This document shows, one piece after another, positions 1-8,475 of a DNA stretch of 57,464 nucleotides. Within the stretch, counting starts at the first letter, position 1, and each line of letters begins with the position of its first letter. The stretch lies in contig JACQDL010000007.1 in NCBI GenBank assembly GCA_016201065.1, positions 1 through 57,464 on the forward strand, given 5' to 3'. This DNA comes from Actinomycetota bacterium (GTDB lineage Bacteria; Actinomycetota; Actinomycetes; Mycobacteriales; JACQDL01). Below the pieces are notes generated by a model. It did not search any database and had not been told where the DNA came from. It saw only the letters and a list, made by a program, of their open reading frames with translations. The translations under genes and the position numbers were made by a program.

Positions 1-4
1 GTGG

Positions 5-1003
5 GTGGCGAGGGATCGGTCTGTGGAGAGTATGGCGATGGCGGCCCGTTTGGCTTCTTTGTTGCCCCGGTTGAGTGAGCGGGACCGGCGTGTGGCGTTG
101 GCTGTGGAGGCCAGGTCGTGGGGTCGTGGGGGGATTGAGGAGGTTCATTGGGTGACCGGGGCGGCGCGGTCGACGATCGCGCGGGGTATCCGGGATCTGG
201 ATGCGGGGACCGATGTGGTGGGGTCTTCTCGGGTGCGGGCTGTGGGGGGTGGGCGGAAGAAGGTTGAGGATACCGATCCGGGGTTGCTTGGGGCGTTGGA
301 CGGGTTGATCGAGCCGGGGACGCGGGGGGATCCGGAGTCGCCGTTGCGGTGGACGACGAAGTCGACCCGGAACCTGGCGCGGGAGTTGACCGGGTTGGGG
401 CATCCGGTGAGTCATTCGGTGGTGGCGTTGATCCTGAAGGACCAGGGGTACAGCCTGCAGGGGACCCGCAAGAAGTTGGAGGGTGCGCAGCACCCGGACC
501 GGGATGCGCAGTTCCGGCACATCCACGACGAGGTGGTGGAGGCGTTGGGTGCCGGGGAGCCGGTGATCAGCATCGACACGAAGAAGAAGGAGCTGGTGGG
601 GCGGTTCACGCAGGCGGGACGGGAGTGGCGGCCGGCCGGCTCACCGGAGGACGTTCAGACCTACGACTTCCCGTCCCTGGCCGAGGGTAAGGCGATCCCC
701 TACGGGGTGTACGACGTGGCCGATGACAGCGCGTGGGTGTCGGTGGGTGTGGATCATGACACGTCGGTGTTCGCGGTGGCGACCATCCAGACGTGGTGGG
801 AGCGGATGGGGCGGGAGAGGTACCCGCACGCCCACAGGTTGGTGATCACCGCGGACGGGGGTGGGTCCAACGGGCACCGGCCCTGGTTGTGGAAACACGA
901 ACTTGCCCGCCTGGCGGCGGTCACCGGTCTGGACATCGTGGTCAGTCACTACCCGCCCGGTACCAGCAGACGTATCCAGTGGAGACCGTTGCCTTCATTC
1001 TGA
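5..1003 (+). pseudogene. ISAzo13-family transposase, 3' truncated
   Basis: The protein resembles ISAzo13-family DDE transposases. It has an N-terminal HTH-like region (about residues 25-65), then the RNase H-like fold with the first Asp in a SIDTKKKE motif (D191) and the second in ITADGGGSNG (around D284). Family members continue past the YPPGTS motif for roughly another 80 residues that include the catalytic Glu. Here the similarity stops at S321 (base 967) and only 11 unrelated residues follow before the stop. From base 968 the DNA belongs to an hsdS gene read on the other strand. The start is a GTG at 5, although the frame could begin left of the window. It is probably inactive. Confidence 0.8.
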
Positions 1004-1169
1004 CGCGACTTGTATCGAGTCGGTGGTCGGCCCAGACGGTTTCCAAAGGCATAAAGGTTACGTCGGTTTCGTCGGCCAATAAGTCAAAGGCGGGAGTCGC
1101 TGGGTTGATCTCGGCGATGTAGCGCAATCGGGTCATGGCTGCCGTCATCGAACGAGGCCATTCATCCAT
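942..1169 (-). pseudogene. hsdS: HsdS (type I restriction specificity subunit) N-terminal remnant
   Basis: The first 66 residues (bases 1169 to about 972) look like the N-terminus of a type I DNA-specificity subunit, with a LRYIAEINPATPAFD-type motif followed by VTFMPLETVW and a TSR-K-TGY stretch. This is the start of the first target-recognition domain. The frame then enters the 3' end of the ISAzo13 transposase gene in antisense and stops at 942. Both target-recognition domains and the conserved helices are missing, so the gene cannot specify a DNA site. It overlaps the 3' end of hsdM by 25 bases, the usual hsdMS arrangement, which supports the assignment. Confidence 0.8.
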
Positions 1170-3154
1170 TGTTGGACCTGGGTTTCGATGTTGTCGATAT
1201 CAGCCCAAATTTCGGCGACGGGTCGTGGTGGAGTGTAGACATAAAATTGGCTGGTGATTGAAATTTCATAGCCGATGCGGGTTTTGGTGTGGTCGATCCA
1301 TGCGTCGGAGACGTAGGGGTGGATTTGCGTTTCGAGGTGGTGTTCGGCGGCGCGGCGGATGGTTTTGTCACGGTCGAGGGTGCCCATGGTGCTGGCGCCG
1401 GTGGGGAGGGGAATGTTTTCTTGGTCGCGGAGGTCGGGGTCGGGTTCGTACCCACCTCCTTTTTTCGCTTTGATCGGTTCGGCGTCCGGGTCGTGGACGG
1501 CGATTGCTTTGAGGACCGCGTTGAGAGTTTTCGTGTCCAGGCCGTGGGTGTTGTGGGTGAGTGCGGTTTTGGCGTCTTTCTCGGTGGGCCAGGTGTGTCC
1601 GGCCAGTGGTGTGAGGAGGTCGCGGGCGGTGGCGGGGATGGTGTTGAGAGTGATGTCGTCGAGGCGCCATACCCGGCGGAGGGGGCGTTCGACGGTGAGG
1701 CGGGCATACCCGAACTCCTCGTTCCGCATGACCTTCACCCGCCGGTCGGGGTCCGGGCCGGTGGTGATGCTGATCGCGTCGGTGAAAAGGCGGGTGATGT
1801 CACTGATCGCAGTGTTGGTGAGTTCTTTGCGTTTGTCACCGAGGGATTTCCGCATTTTGGTGCCCATGTCGCGGGCGTCAACGAGGGTGACCGTCCCGGC
1901 CCGTTCCGGGGGTTTGCGGTTGGTGAGTATCCACACGTAGGTGGAGATACCGGTGTTGTAGAACATTTGGTCGGGTAGCGCGACGATGCCTTCGAGCCAG
2001 TCGTGTTCGATGATCCACCGGCGGATGTCGGACTCCCCGGACCCGGCCCCGCCGGAGAACAGGGGTGAGCCGGACAGGACGATCCCGATGCGGGACCCAC
2101 CGTCGACCCAGGGGGTTTCGGGTCGGTCGGTGACCGGTTTCATCTTGCTGATCATGTGCAGGAGGAACAGCAGCGACCCGTCAGAGATCCGGGGCAGGCC
2201 CGCACCGAACCGCCCGTCGAACCCCAGCTTGTCGGCCTCCTCACGGATCGGGGTGGCGTATGCCTTCCAGTCGACCCCGTAGGGGGGATTGGCGAGCATG
2301 TAGTCGAAGCGGCGGCCCCGCCACCCGTCCGCGGTGAGGGAGTTGCCCAGCACCATCCGGTCCGGGTCCCCACCCTTGATCATCAGATCGGAGCGGGCGA
2401 TCGCCCACGTTTCGGGGTTCAGTTCCTGGCCGTAGACCTCCACCCGGGCCTGGTTGTTCAGTTCGGTGAGGTAGGAACTCGCGGTGGTGAGCATCCCCCC
2501 GGTGCCGGCGGCCGGGTCGTAGACGGTGCGCAGTGGGGCGGGACCGGACAGGGCGTCGGTGTCCTCGGCGAACAGCAGGTTCACCATGAGCCGGATCACC
2601 TCGCGGGGGGTGTAGTGCTCCCCGGCGGTTTCGTTGCTCATCTCGGAGAACTTCCGCAGCAGTTCCTCGAAGACGTACCCCATCGTCTCGTTGGAGACGG
2701 TGTCGGGGTGCAGGTCCAGGTCGGCGAAGTCGGAGAGGACCTCATACAGGATGCCGGCCTTGTCCAGGCGGGTGATCTTGTCGTCGAAGCGGTACTCCTC
2801 CAACACCTCCACCGTGCCCGGGGAGAAGCCGTTGATGTAGGCACGTAGCGAGTCGGCGACGTTCTTGTCATCAGCGATCACGGTGGCCAGGACCAGTGGG
2901 CTGGTGTTGTAGAACGGCTGCCCACTGATCCGCATCAGGATCGGGTCGGCCGCCCGCACCCCGCTGGCCTCCAACGCGGTCGCCTTCGCCCGCAAACCCG
3001 TCTTGGTGGGGGCCAGCACCGCGTCCAGGCGGCGCAGGACCAGCAGGGGCAGCATCACCGAGCCGTACTCGTGTGGTTTGAAGTGCCCCCGCAGCTTGTC
3101 TGCGACTTTCCACACGAACGCAACCTTGTCGCTGAACCCGGCCGGCACACTCAC
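1145..3154 (-). CDS. hsdM: Type I restriction-modification methyltransferase subunit HsdM
   Basis: This is a class I N6-adenine DNA methyltransferase that normally works as HsdM2S1 to protect host DNA. The N-terminal HsdM helical domain (KVADKLRGHFKPHEYG) is followed by the SAM-binding motif DPAAGTGG near residues 212-219 and the catalytic NPPYG motif near 287-291. The length, about 669 aa, is in the family range. I chose the GTG at 3154 because GGAGG lies 11 bases upstream and conserved sequence begins just after it; an in-frame GTG at 3304 would add a poorly conserved leader. The downstream hsdS is only a remnant and no hsdR is visible, so the enzyme would be an orphan without a specificity partner unless one is encoded elsewhere. 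Confidence 0.9.
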   Translation of the reverse strand: MSVPAGFSDKVAFVWKVADKLRGHFKPHEYGSVMLPLLVLRRLDAVLAPTKTGLRAKATALEASGVRAADPILMRISGQPFYNTSPLVLATVIADDKNVADSLRAYINGFSPGTVEVLEEYRFDDKITRLDKAGILYEVLSDFADLDLHPDTVSNETMGYVFEELLRKFSEMSNETAGEHYTPREVIRLMVNLLFAEDTDALSGPAPLRTVYDPAAGTGGMLTTASSYLTELNNQARVEVYGQELNPETWAIARSDLMIKGGDPDRMVLGNSLTADGWRGRRFDYMLANPPYGVDWKAYATPIREEADKLGFDGRFGAGLPRISDGSLLFLLHMISKMKPVTDRPETPWVDGGSRIGIVLSGSPLFSGGAGSGESDIRRWIIEHDWLEGIVALPDQMFYNTGISTYVWILTNRKPPERAGTVTLVDARDMGTKMRKSLGDKRKELTNTAISDITRLFTDAISITTGPDPDRRVKVMRNEEFGYARLTVERPLRRVWRLDDITLNTIPATARDLLTPLAGHTWPTEKDAKTALTHNTHGLDTKTLNAVLKAIAVHDPDAEPIKAKKGGGYEPDPDLRDQENIPLPTGASTMGTLDRDKTIRRAAEHHLETQIHPYVSDAWIDHTKTRIGYEISITSQFYVYTPPRPVAEIWADIDNIETQVQQWMNGLVR

Positions 3155-3530
3155 GTTGACCTCATCCTCCGCACACTGTTGGTGACAGGTATTCTCCGCC
3201 ACCCCGACCGTCCCGCTCACCACGACTGCCACCACAGGCAGTCTGCCCGGTGGGGCGGACAAGACCAGCTCACCCACGCGGGTGACGGGGCGTCCCCGAT
3301 CCACGAGCCCCGGCCCCGCGAGCGGCCTTGCGTGGTGTGCCGGATGGCACGACCGGCACCGGCCCCGCGCATCTGCGTGACCCGCGCCGGTGCTCTGGAC
3401 GGTGGTGGCCTGCTCGCGGGACCCGCCCGGTGGGTGGGAACCTGAGGAGGTGGTGGAACAGGGTGGTGACGACCCGCACGGTGACCCGCGGCGGGTCGCC
3501 GGTGACCCACCCGATGGTCCTGGGGTGGTG
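3155..3530. other. Intergenic region between divergent hsdM and a hypothetical gene
   Basis: No convincing gene is seen here. It should hold the hsdM promoter on the minus strand. A strong purine-rich GAGGAGG lies at 3444-3450, but the GTG codons just after it are too close for normal spacing. A short frame upstream ends with a TGA that overlaps the ATG at 3531, so the hypothetical gene could be translationally coupled to a leader peptide. Confidence 0.4.
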
Positions 3531-3980
3531 ATGGCGCGACGGGTGGGGTTGGCGGCACGGTTGGCGACAGAGCTGTGCGACCTGTCACCGGGCGTGTGGC
3601 GGCGGCGGGCGGTGGGGTCGGTGTCCTCGCAGGTCGCCTACGTCAACGACGACCCGGAGTTGGCGGATGTGATCGCTGAGGCGTGGGGCACGGTGCAGAC
3701 GCAACCTGCGGGGGAGTGGGTGCGGACCCGCACCGGGGGGTTCGGTGCGGTGGTGGTCACGCACGGCGACTGGTGGAGCCTCATCGCCCGCACTGGTGGT
3801 CCGGTGCTGGTCCTGTCGGATCGGGTCCGGGGGGTGCTGCGGGTGGATCAGGACCCGAGCTGGCGGGAGGAGCTGACGGAGCTGGTCGCGGAGCTGGCGA
3901 ACGTCGGCCGAGGGTTGCCGCCGTTTGATGAGTCCCGGTTGCCGCCGGTACCGATGTTGCCGTGGCGGCACCGCGACTGA
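3531..3980 (+). CDS. Hypothetical protein (element-encoded)
   Basis: I do not recognise the family. The frame encodes about 149 residues with alternating hydrophobic stretches that look like a folded alpha/beta protein (GGFGAVVVTHGDWWSLIA and GPVLVLSDRVRGVLRVD regions), followed by an amphipathic helix and a proline-rich tail. The ATG at 3531 overlaps the TGA of a short upstream frame, and no good ribosome binding site precedes it; GTG starts near 3453 would give a longer protein. Its last 200 bases overlap, tail to tail, the 3' end of the minus-strand HTH gene, so one of the two 3' ends may be mis-called. Confidence 0.5.
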   Translation: MARRVGLAARLATELCDLSPGVWRRRAVGSVSSQVAYVNDDPELADVIAEAWGTVQTQPAGEWVRTRTGGFGAVVVTHGDWWSLIARTGGPVLVLSDRVRGVLRVDQDPSWREELTELVAELANVGRGLPPFDESRLPPVPMLPWRHRD

Positions 3981-4782
3981 CCGGCGACCCCCACCCCACC
4001 CGGTCGGCGGTGGGCCGGCGTTCCGGGTCGGTGGTGCGGGTGAGGAGGACACGCAGGTGGTGTTCGGCGCGTTGCCGGCGTTTGTAGGCCACCTGGGGTG
4101 GGAGGCCGAGCTGGTGGGCGGCCTCCAGCAGGGTGTGCCCGTCGAGGCGGGTGAGCGCGATCAGCATCGTATCGCGGGGGTCGAGGGGGCGCCCGTCGTC
4201 GGCGAGGCGCGCGGTGAGGTGATCGAGTTCCACGCGCAGGTCCCCCGACCATCCACCCACCGGCTGGCCGGTGCTGGTGTCGATGTCGGTGCGGGTCTGG
4301 GGTCGGTGGGTGTGCTCGCGCCTGCGACGGGCGGCGTAGCTGGTGGCACTGTCGATGAGCCGCCCCCCGAGGTTACGGCCCTCGGGGTTGATCGATTCCA
4401 GGCGTCGTAGGAGCCCGTGGACGATGTCGGCGTCCAGGTCGGCGAGGTCGCTTCGGGTGCGTACCCGGAGCCGGTTTCGGTAGCCGCGTAGTCCGGGGAG
4501 GGCGAGCCCGAGGGCGAGCATCTGATGCACGGTGGCGGTGGCGGTGGTGGTGCCGTGTGGGTGGGTGCGGGTGATGATCCCGGCCCAGACCTGGTCGCGT
4601 TGGGTGTAGGTGGCGTCGTGGAGGACGAACCGTTGCAGGACCCGTGGGGGCATGTCCCGCCGCGGTAGGCCGGGGGCGAACGTGCCGGCGGTGATCACCC
4701 AGGGGAGGGTGGCGTAGAGGTCACCGAACCAGTCCAGGATTGGTCCGTCGGGGACGAGCACCGGTTCGATGGGGACCCGCAT
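3781..4782 (-). CDS. Sigma-70 region 4-like HTH protein of integrative element
   Basis: The protein has an unrecognised N-terminal part (VPIEPVLVPDGPILDWFGDLYATLPW onward) and, in its second half, a segment resembling sigma region 4: a helix ending ALTRLDGHTLLEAAHQLGLPPQVAYKRRQRAEHHL. This suggests DNA binding and a regulatory role in the element. The C-terminal 90 residues are Pro/Ala-rich low complexity and lie antisense to the neighbouring plus-strand gene, so they may not be conserved. The start is uncertain. I used the ATG at 4782, where conserved-looking sequence begins; in-frame starts at 4857 and 5013 are possible, and none has a clear Shine-Dalgarno sequence. The function is inferred from the HTH only. 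Confidence 0.55.
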   Translation of the reverse strand: MRVPIEPVLVPDGPILDWFGDLYATLPWVITAGTFAPGLPRRDMPPRVLQRFVLHDATYTQRDQVWAGIITRTHPHGTTTATATVHQMLALGLALPGLRGYRNRLRVRTRSDLADLDADIVHGLLRRLESINPEGRNLGGRLIDSATSYAARRRREHTHRPQTRTDIDTSTGQPVGGWSGDLRVELDHLTARLADDGRPLDPRDTMLIALTRLDGHTLLEAAHQLGLPPQVAYKRRQRAEHHLRVLLTRTTDPERRPTADRVGWGSPVSRGAATATSVPAATGTHQTAATLGRRSPAPRPAPSAPPASSGPDPPAAPPGPDPTGPAPDHQCGR

Positions 4783-5735
4783 GCCCGCATTGTCCCCATG
4801 CCACCGGTCGCCGGCATCCCCATGGGCGCTGATCGGCCTGCCGACCTCACCCGTCATGGTTGTGGTGTGGGTCACATTTCGTGGGGTGGTGTCCAGAACG
4901 TGATCGGGTGGCGCCTTTCCCATGGGTGACAGGGCCAGTTCCCCCGGAACCTCTGGCCTGGTTGGGTGTCCGCCGGAGATGTCCGCACCGGTTGGCGGCC
5001 TAGGGACGGTCACCCGGCGCTACGGGACACCAAGGGTCTGGTGAGGCGGTTCGTGGGCCGTGTCGGCGACGTCACCTGCACGCCCGCGCCCCAGGTGCGA
5101 CTTGCTGCGGCGTCTGGCCGTCTGGCGGTCTCGGACGGGGGTCCGCCGACGCGGACGGCGACCGCGATACCCACCAGAACGCGGGGCCACAGCCGGACGC
5201 CGCACCGCGCCGTCCCGTTCGCTGTACCGCGCACCGTGGCGCGTCTGGTTTCTGATCATCCGTGTCGGCACCCGGCGCGGGCCGCTTGTTGTCCACCACC
5301 CGAAGGGAGGAACGCTGATGTTCACATTCCATGGATGCGCCACCAGGGCGCGCCAGCCGTGGTCGCCGCGACCCGACCGCGCCGGCCCGGCGACCAACAC
5401 GACCAGTTCAGCGACAGACGTACCGCCGTCATGTGTCACAACGACCACATGGTGGTCGCCGACGCCGTGGTCGCGGTCGTTGGGTGTCGTGGTCGGGGTG
5501 CCGCGACGGAGAGCGTCTGGTCGCGGTTGGTCGCCCTGTTGGGTGGTGGGGTCCCACGGCACGCGGGTCCGCCGTGGGGTCGGTGTGGGGGACCGTGTGG
5601 GGGTCTGTCTTGATACCGACCCCTATCCGGACACCCCCCGCCACCCAACAGGGCAGGCTGGGGCACCCAACAGGGCGGGTGGGTGTGTCGCGACAGACCC
5701 TCGTCATAGGGTCCCCCCCAAGGGGAAGCATCCGT
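4783..5735. other. Long leader/intergenic region upstream of the replication-relaxation gene
   Basis: About 950 bases separate two divergent genes. The region contains a weak small ORF at 5318, repeated TGGTCG words around 5450-5540, and three copies of a 13-14 bp iteron-like sequence (listed separately). No RNA gene is recognised. Its position and repeats make it the best candidate in the window for an origin or oriT-type control region, but this is inference. Confidence 0.35.
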
Positions 5736-5746
5736 ATGGGTGCTGA
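5318..5746 (+). CDS. Possible small ORF with strong ribosome binding site
   Basis: An ATG at 5318 follows GAAGGGAGG with 7-base spacing, one of the best ribosome binding sites in this region. The 142-residue translation (starting MFTFHGCATRARQPW) is rich in Arg, Pro and Thr and matches no family I know. Its end overlaps the start of the replication-relaxation gene by 11 bases, which would allow coupling. The composition is what random high-GC DNA would give, so the frame may not be real beyond its first codons. It may act only as a leader peptide. Confidence 0.25.
   Translation: MFTFHGCATRARQPWSPRPDRAGPATNTTSSATDVPPSCVTTTTWWSPTPWSRSLGVVVGVPRRRASGRGWSPCWVVGSHGTRVRRGVGVGDRVGVCLDTDPYPDTPRHPTGQAGAPNRAGGCVATDPRHRVPPKGKHPYGC
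5533..5676. repeat. Iteron-like repeats: two direct and one inverted copy
   Basis: CCACCCAACAGGGC occurs at 5641-5654, the near-identical GCACCCAACAGGGC at 5663-5676 (22 bp period), and the exact inverse GCCCTGTTGGGTGG at 5533-5546. All three lie just upstream of the replication-relaxation gene. This spacing resembles iterons or relaxase/Rep binding sites. The repeats are seen directly; the function is inference. Confidence 0.5.
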
Positions 5747-6668
5747 GCATCCGCTGCTGCGTGCCCAGGCCAGCCTCACCGACCGGGACCTCCGGTTGCT
5801 GGGCTGGTTGTACGACCACGGGGTGCTGACCACCCCCCAGATCGCCTCGGCGTTGTTCAGTTCCCTGGACTTCGCCCAACGGCGCCTGCTGCGGCTGCTC
5901 AACCTGGGGGTGGTGGCCCGGTTCCGGCCGCAACGCTTCGACGGTGGCTCCTACCCCTACCACTACCTCGCGGACCAGTTGGGTACCGACATCATCGCCG
6001 CGCAGCGCGGTGATGCCCCACCCCGTCGCGACCAGGCCCGGCGGCGCCGCGCGCACCTGACATCCCGGGCGAACCTGCCGCACCTGTTGGGCACCAACCA
6101 GATCTTCATCGACCTCGCCACCCATGAACGCACCCATGCCGGTGCCCGGTTGGTGCGGTGGTGGCCACCGGCGGCGTTTCACACCTCCACCGGCTACTAC
6201 CAGGACGGCGACAACCCACAGGTGTTGGCGACCCGCCTACCCCGCCCCGACGGGCACGGCATATGGGTCGACGGCGACCAAATGGTGGCGTTCTTCGTGG
6301 AGTACGACACCGGTAGCGAACGGCTGGACACCCTGACCACGAAAATCCGCCGTTACACGGCGCTGGTGGAACTCACCGGCCGGGACTGGCCGGTGCTGCT
6401 GTGGTTGCCCGGCACCCGCCGGGAACTCCACCTCCACCAGACTCTCGCCACCAGCCGCACGCCCGCCACGGGTGGCGGCGCTGGGGTGACGGTCGCGACC
6501 GCGACCGGGGAGCACACCACCCACACCGCCCGCACCGCCGCGGACGCGGTGTGGTGGCTCCACGGCCGGCAAGGCGACCGGCTCCACTTGGCCGACCTGC
6601 CACACACCTCACCCGACGCGGAGACCATGACCACACTGCACCCCGACCCAACCATTTACCTTCCGTAA
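5736..6668 (+). CDS. Replication-relaxation family protein
   Basis: The 310-residue protein matches the replication-relaxation family found in actinobacterial plasmids and integrative elements. It has an N-terminal winged-helix-like part (LTDRDLRLLGWLYDHGVLTTPQIA, then RRLLRLLNLGVVARF), a basic linker, and a C-terminal nuclease-like part with conserved FFVEYDTGSE and a following KIRRY. The family is thought to help initiate replication or transfer of mobile DNA. The ATG at 5736 is preceded by AGGGGAAG about 10 bases upstream, which fixes the start. The iteron-like repeats immediately upstream are plausible binding sites. A hairpin follows the stop. Confidence 0.8.
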   Translation: MGAEHPLLRAQASLTDRDLRLLGWLYDHGVLTTPQIASALFSSLDFAQRRLLRLLNLGVVARFRPQRFDGGSYPYHYLADQLGTDIIAAQRGDAPPRRDQARRRRAHLTSRANLPHLLGTNQIFIDLATHERTHAGARLVRWWPPAAFHTSTGYYQDGDNPQVLATRLPRPDGHGIWVDGDQMVAFFVEYDTGSERLDTLTTKIRRYTALVELTGRDWPVLLWLPGTRRELHLHQTLATSRTPATGGGAGVTVATATGEHTTHTARTAADAVWWLHGRQGDRLHLADLPHTSPDAETMTTLHPDPTIYLP

Positions 6669-6669
6669 T

Positions 6670-6701
6670 CACACACTCCGGAAACTGTGTCCGGTTGTGT
6701 G
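6670..6701 (+). terminator. Imperfect hairpin after the replication-relaxation gene
   Basis: CACACACTCCGG and CCGGTTGTGTG form an imperfect stem beginning two bases after the TAA stop. It is probably a rho-independent-like terminator lacking a U tract. Confidence 0.45.
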
Positions 6702-6719
6702 TTCACCGACCCCACCAGC

Positions 6720-6753
6720 AATAGCCATGATCACGCGCTGGTTGGTGGCTATT
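6720..6753. repeat. Inverted repeat AATAGCCA / TGGCTATT
   Basis: Perfect 8 bp arms (6720-6727 and 6746-6753) are separated by 18 bases in a locally AT-richer promoter-like stretch upstream of the small ORFs and the recombinase. It may be a regulator site or a recombinase site; the role is unknown. Confidence 0.35.
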
Positions 6754-6785
6754 CGTATTCACGTCCCAACAGGAGGCGATCACCC

Positions 6786-6983
6786 ATGCCCACCAGTGTC
6801 CCACCCGTCCGCGCCTATCCCACCAGTGGAGGGAAATGGTCACAGGCGCCGACCCGGAATCCGGGTATGATGACACCCAATCCCACACTCACCACCGCAC
6901 CCGCACACCGCGGGCCACCCACCGACGGGCACGCCCCGCGATCACCACGATCCGGATCACCCGCATCGAGACCGTGCCAATGA
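6786..6983 (+). CDS. Possible small ORF upstream of the recombinase
   Basis: An ATG at 6786 follows AGGAGG at 6771-6776 with about 9-base spacing, a near-ideal ribosome binding site. The 65-residue product is Pro/Thr/Arg-rich and unrecognised. It overlaps the next small ORF in another frame. The initiation site is convincing, the reading frame less so; it may be a leader that couples translation of the next gene. Confidence 0.3.
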   Translation: MPTSVPPVRAYPTSGGKWSQAPTRNPGMMTPNPTLTTAPAHRGPPTDGHAPRSPRSGSPASRPCQ

Positions 6984-7063
6984 CCCCGGTCGAGTACGAC
7001 ACCGCCGTTGAAGCCCTCGCCGTGCTCATCGCCCGATACGAACGCACCCACCCCGACCCCTGA
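6836..7063 (+). CDS. Small hypothetical protein encoded before the recombinase
   Basis: The C-terminal part (ITTIRITRIETVPMTPVEYD followed by AVEALAVLIARYERTHPDP) reads like a real short protein: a beta segment, then an amphipathic helix. From memory, similar short proteins are encoded directly upstream of actinobacterial serine recombinases. The ATG at 6836 has GGAGGG only 3-4 bases upstream, so the true start could lie further in; the internal ATG at 6980 would give 27 residues. Its position 77 bases before the recombinase suggests a shared transcript and perhaps a recombination-directionality or control role, which is speculation. Confidence 0.45.
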   Translation: MVTGADPESGYDDTQSHTHHRTRTPRATHRRARPAITTIRITRIETVPMTPVEYDTAVEALAVLIARYERTHPDP

Positions 7064-7140
7064 CCCCGGTGACCCGTACCCGGGTGGTCGGACACCCGTG
7101 ACATGTCCGACCACCCCCACCATCACCCGGAGCACCCGCC

Positions 7141-8475
7141 ATGCCCACGCCACGACCCACACCAATACATCGACGACCCAGAAGCCGACGCGGCGACCCA
7201 CCCGCGACCCCCAACGACACCAACACCGGCACCCGGCGGGTCGCGATCTACGTGCGGCGCTCCACCGATGACGAACACCAACCGTTCACCATCGACGCCC
7301 AACTCACCGCCCTCACCAGTTACGTCAACTCCCAACCCGGATGGATGCTCGCCGGTGACCCCTACAGTGACGACGCCTCCGGCGCGATCCTCGACCGCCC
7401 CGGCCTGCAACGCATCCTCACCGCCGCGAAAGCCGGGCGCTTCGATGTCCTACTCGTCTACCGCGTCGACCGGTTCTCCCGACGACTCAGTGATCTTCTG
7501 GACCTCCTCAACGAACTCGACGAGGCGGGGGTGGCGTTCTGCTCCGCCACCGAATCCTTCGACACCTCCACCGCCATCGGGAGAATGCTCATGCAACTCC
7601 TCGGCGTGTTCGCCGAATTCGAACGCTCCACCATCGTCGACAGGGTCATCAACGGAATGACCACCAAAGCCAGCAAAGGAAAATGGGCCGGCGGTACCCG
7701 CCCCTACGGCTACCGCGTCCAACCCGACACCCACACCCTCACCCCCCACGAGGACGAGGCACCGATCCTGCGGGAGATCTACCGCCTCTACACCCAACAA
7801 CGGCTCGGCACCCGGGCGATCGCCACCGAACTCAACCACCGCGGCATCCCCAACCGCGTCGGCAAACCCTGGTCCGGTCTCACCATCGGCCGCATCCTCA
7901 CCAACCCCGCCTACCTCGGCGCCATCGCCTACCGCGACGTCTACGTCCCCGACGCCCACCCCGCACTGGTGGACCAGGCCACCTGGCAGCGTGCCCACGA
8001 CATCGCCACCACCCGCGCGCAGGCCAACACCCACCGCGCCCTCAGCGACTCCACCTACCACCTCACCGGACTGATCACCTGCCCGACCTGCGGCACCAAA
8101 TACATCGGCACCTCAGCCACCGGGCGCAGCCGCACCTACCGCTACTACACCTGCTTCTCCCGGGTCCGCTACGGCCCCGCCGGCTGCACCAGCCCCCGCC
8201 TGGCCGCACCCGAACTCGATGCGGCGACCCTCCAGGCACTGCGGGACTTCTACACCCATGCCGACACCCTCATCGCCGACGCCATCACCCGCGCCCAGCG
8301 GCACCACCACGACACCCACGCCGACCGGCACGGCGAACTCCAGGCCATCACCACCCAGATCGCCGCCAAGACCGCCGCGATCAGCCGCTACCACACCGCA
8401 TTCGAGGCAGGCACCATGGACGAACATGAGGCACCCCGGGTTTCGTGGAGGCTGGTTTATCCCGCGTGTTCGTAG
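7141..8475 (+). pseudogene. Large serine recombinase, interrupted by an IS3 element
   Basis: The protein has a resolvase catalytic domain starting near residue 32 with the nucleophile Ser in YVRRSTD (S41) and a RVDRFSRR helix. A recombinase domain follows (YGYRV, then LGTRAIATELNHRGIPN). Next comes a zinc ribbon with CPTC and a later Cys in GPAGC, then the beginning of the C-terminal coiled coil. At 8427 the coding sequence is cut by the IS3 element, and the frame runs 16 codons into it before stopping at 8475. The missing coiled-coil tail lies at 9990-10327. The gene was probably the integrase of the element and is now inactive. GGAG lies 9 bases before the ATG at 7141. Confidence 0.85.
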
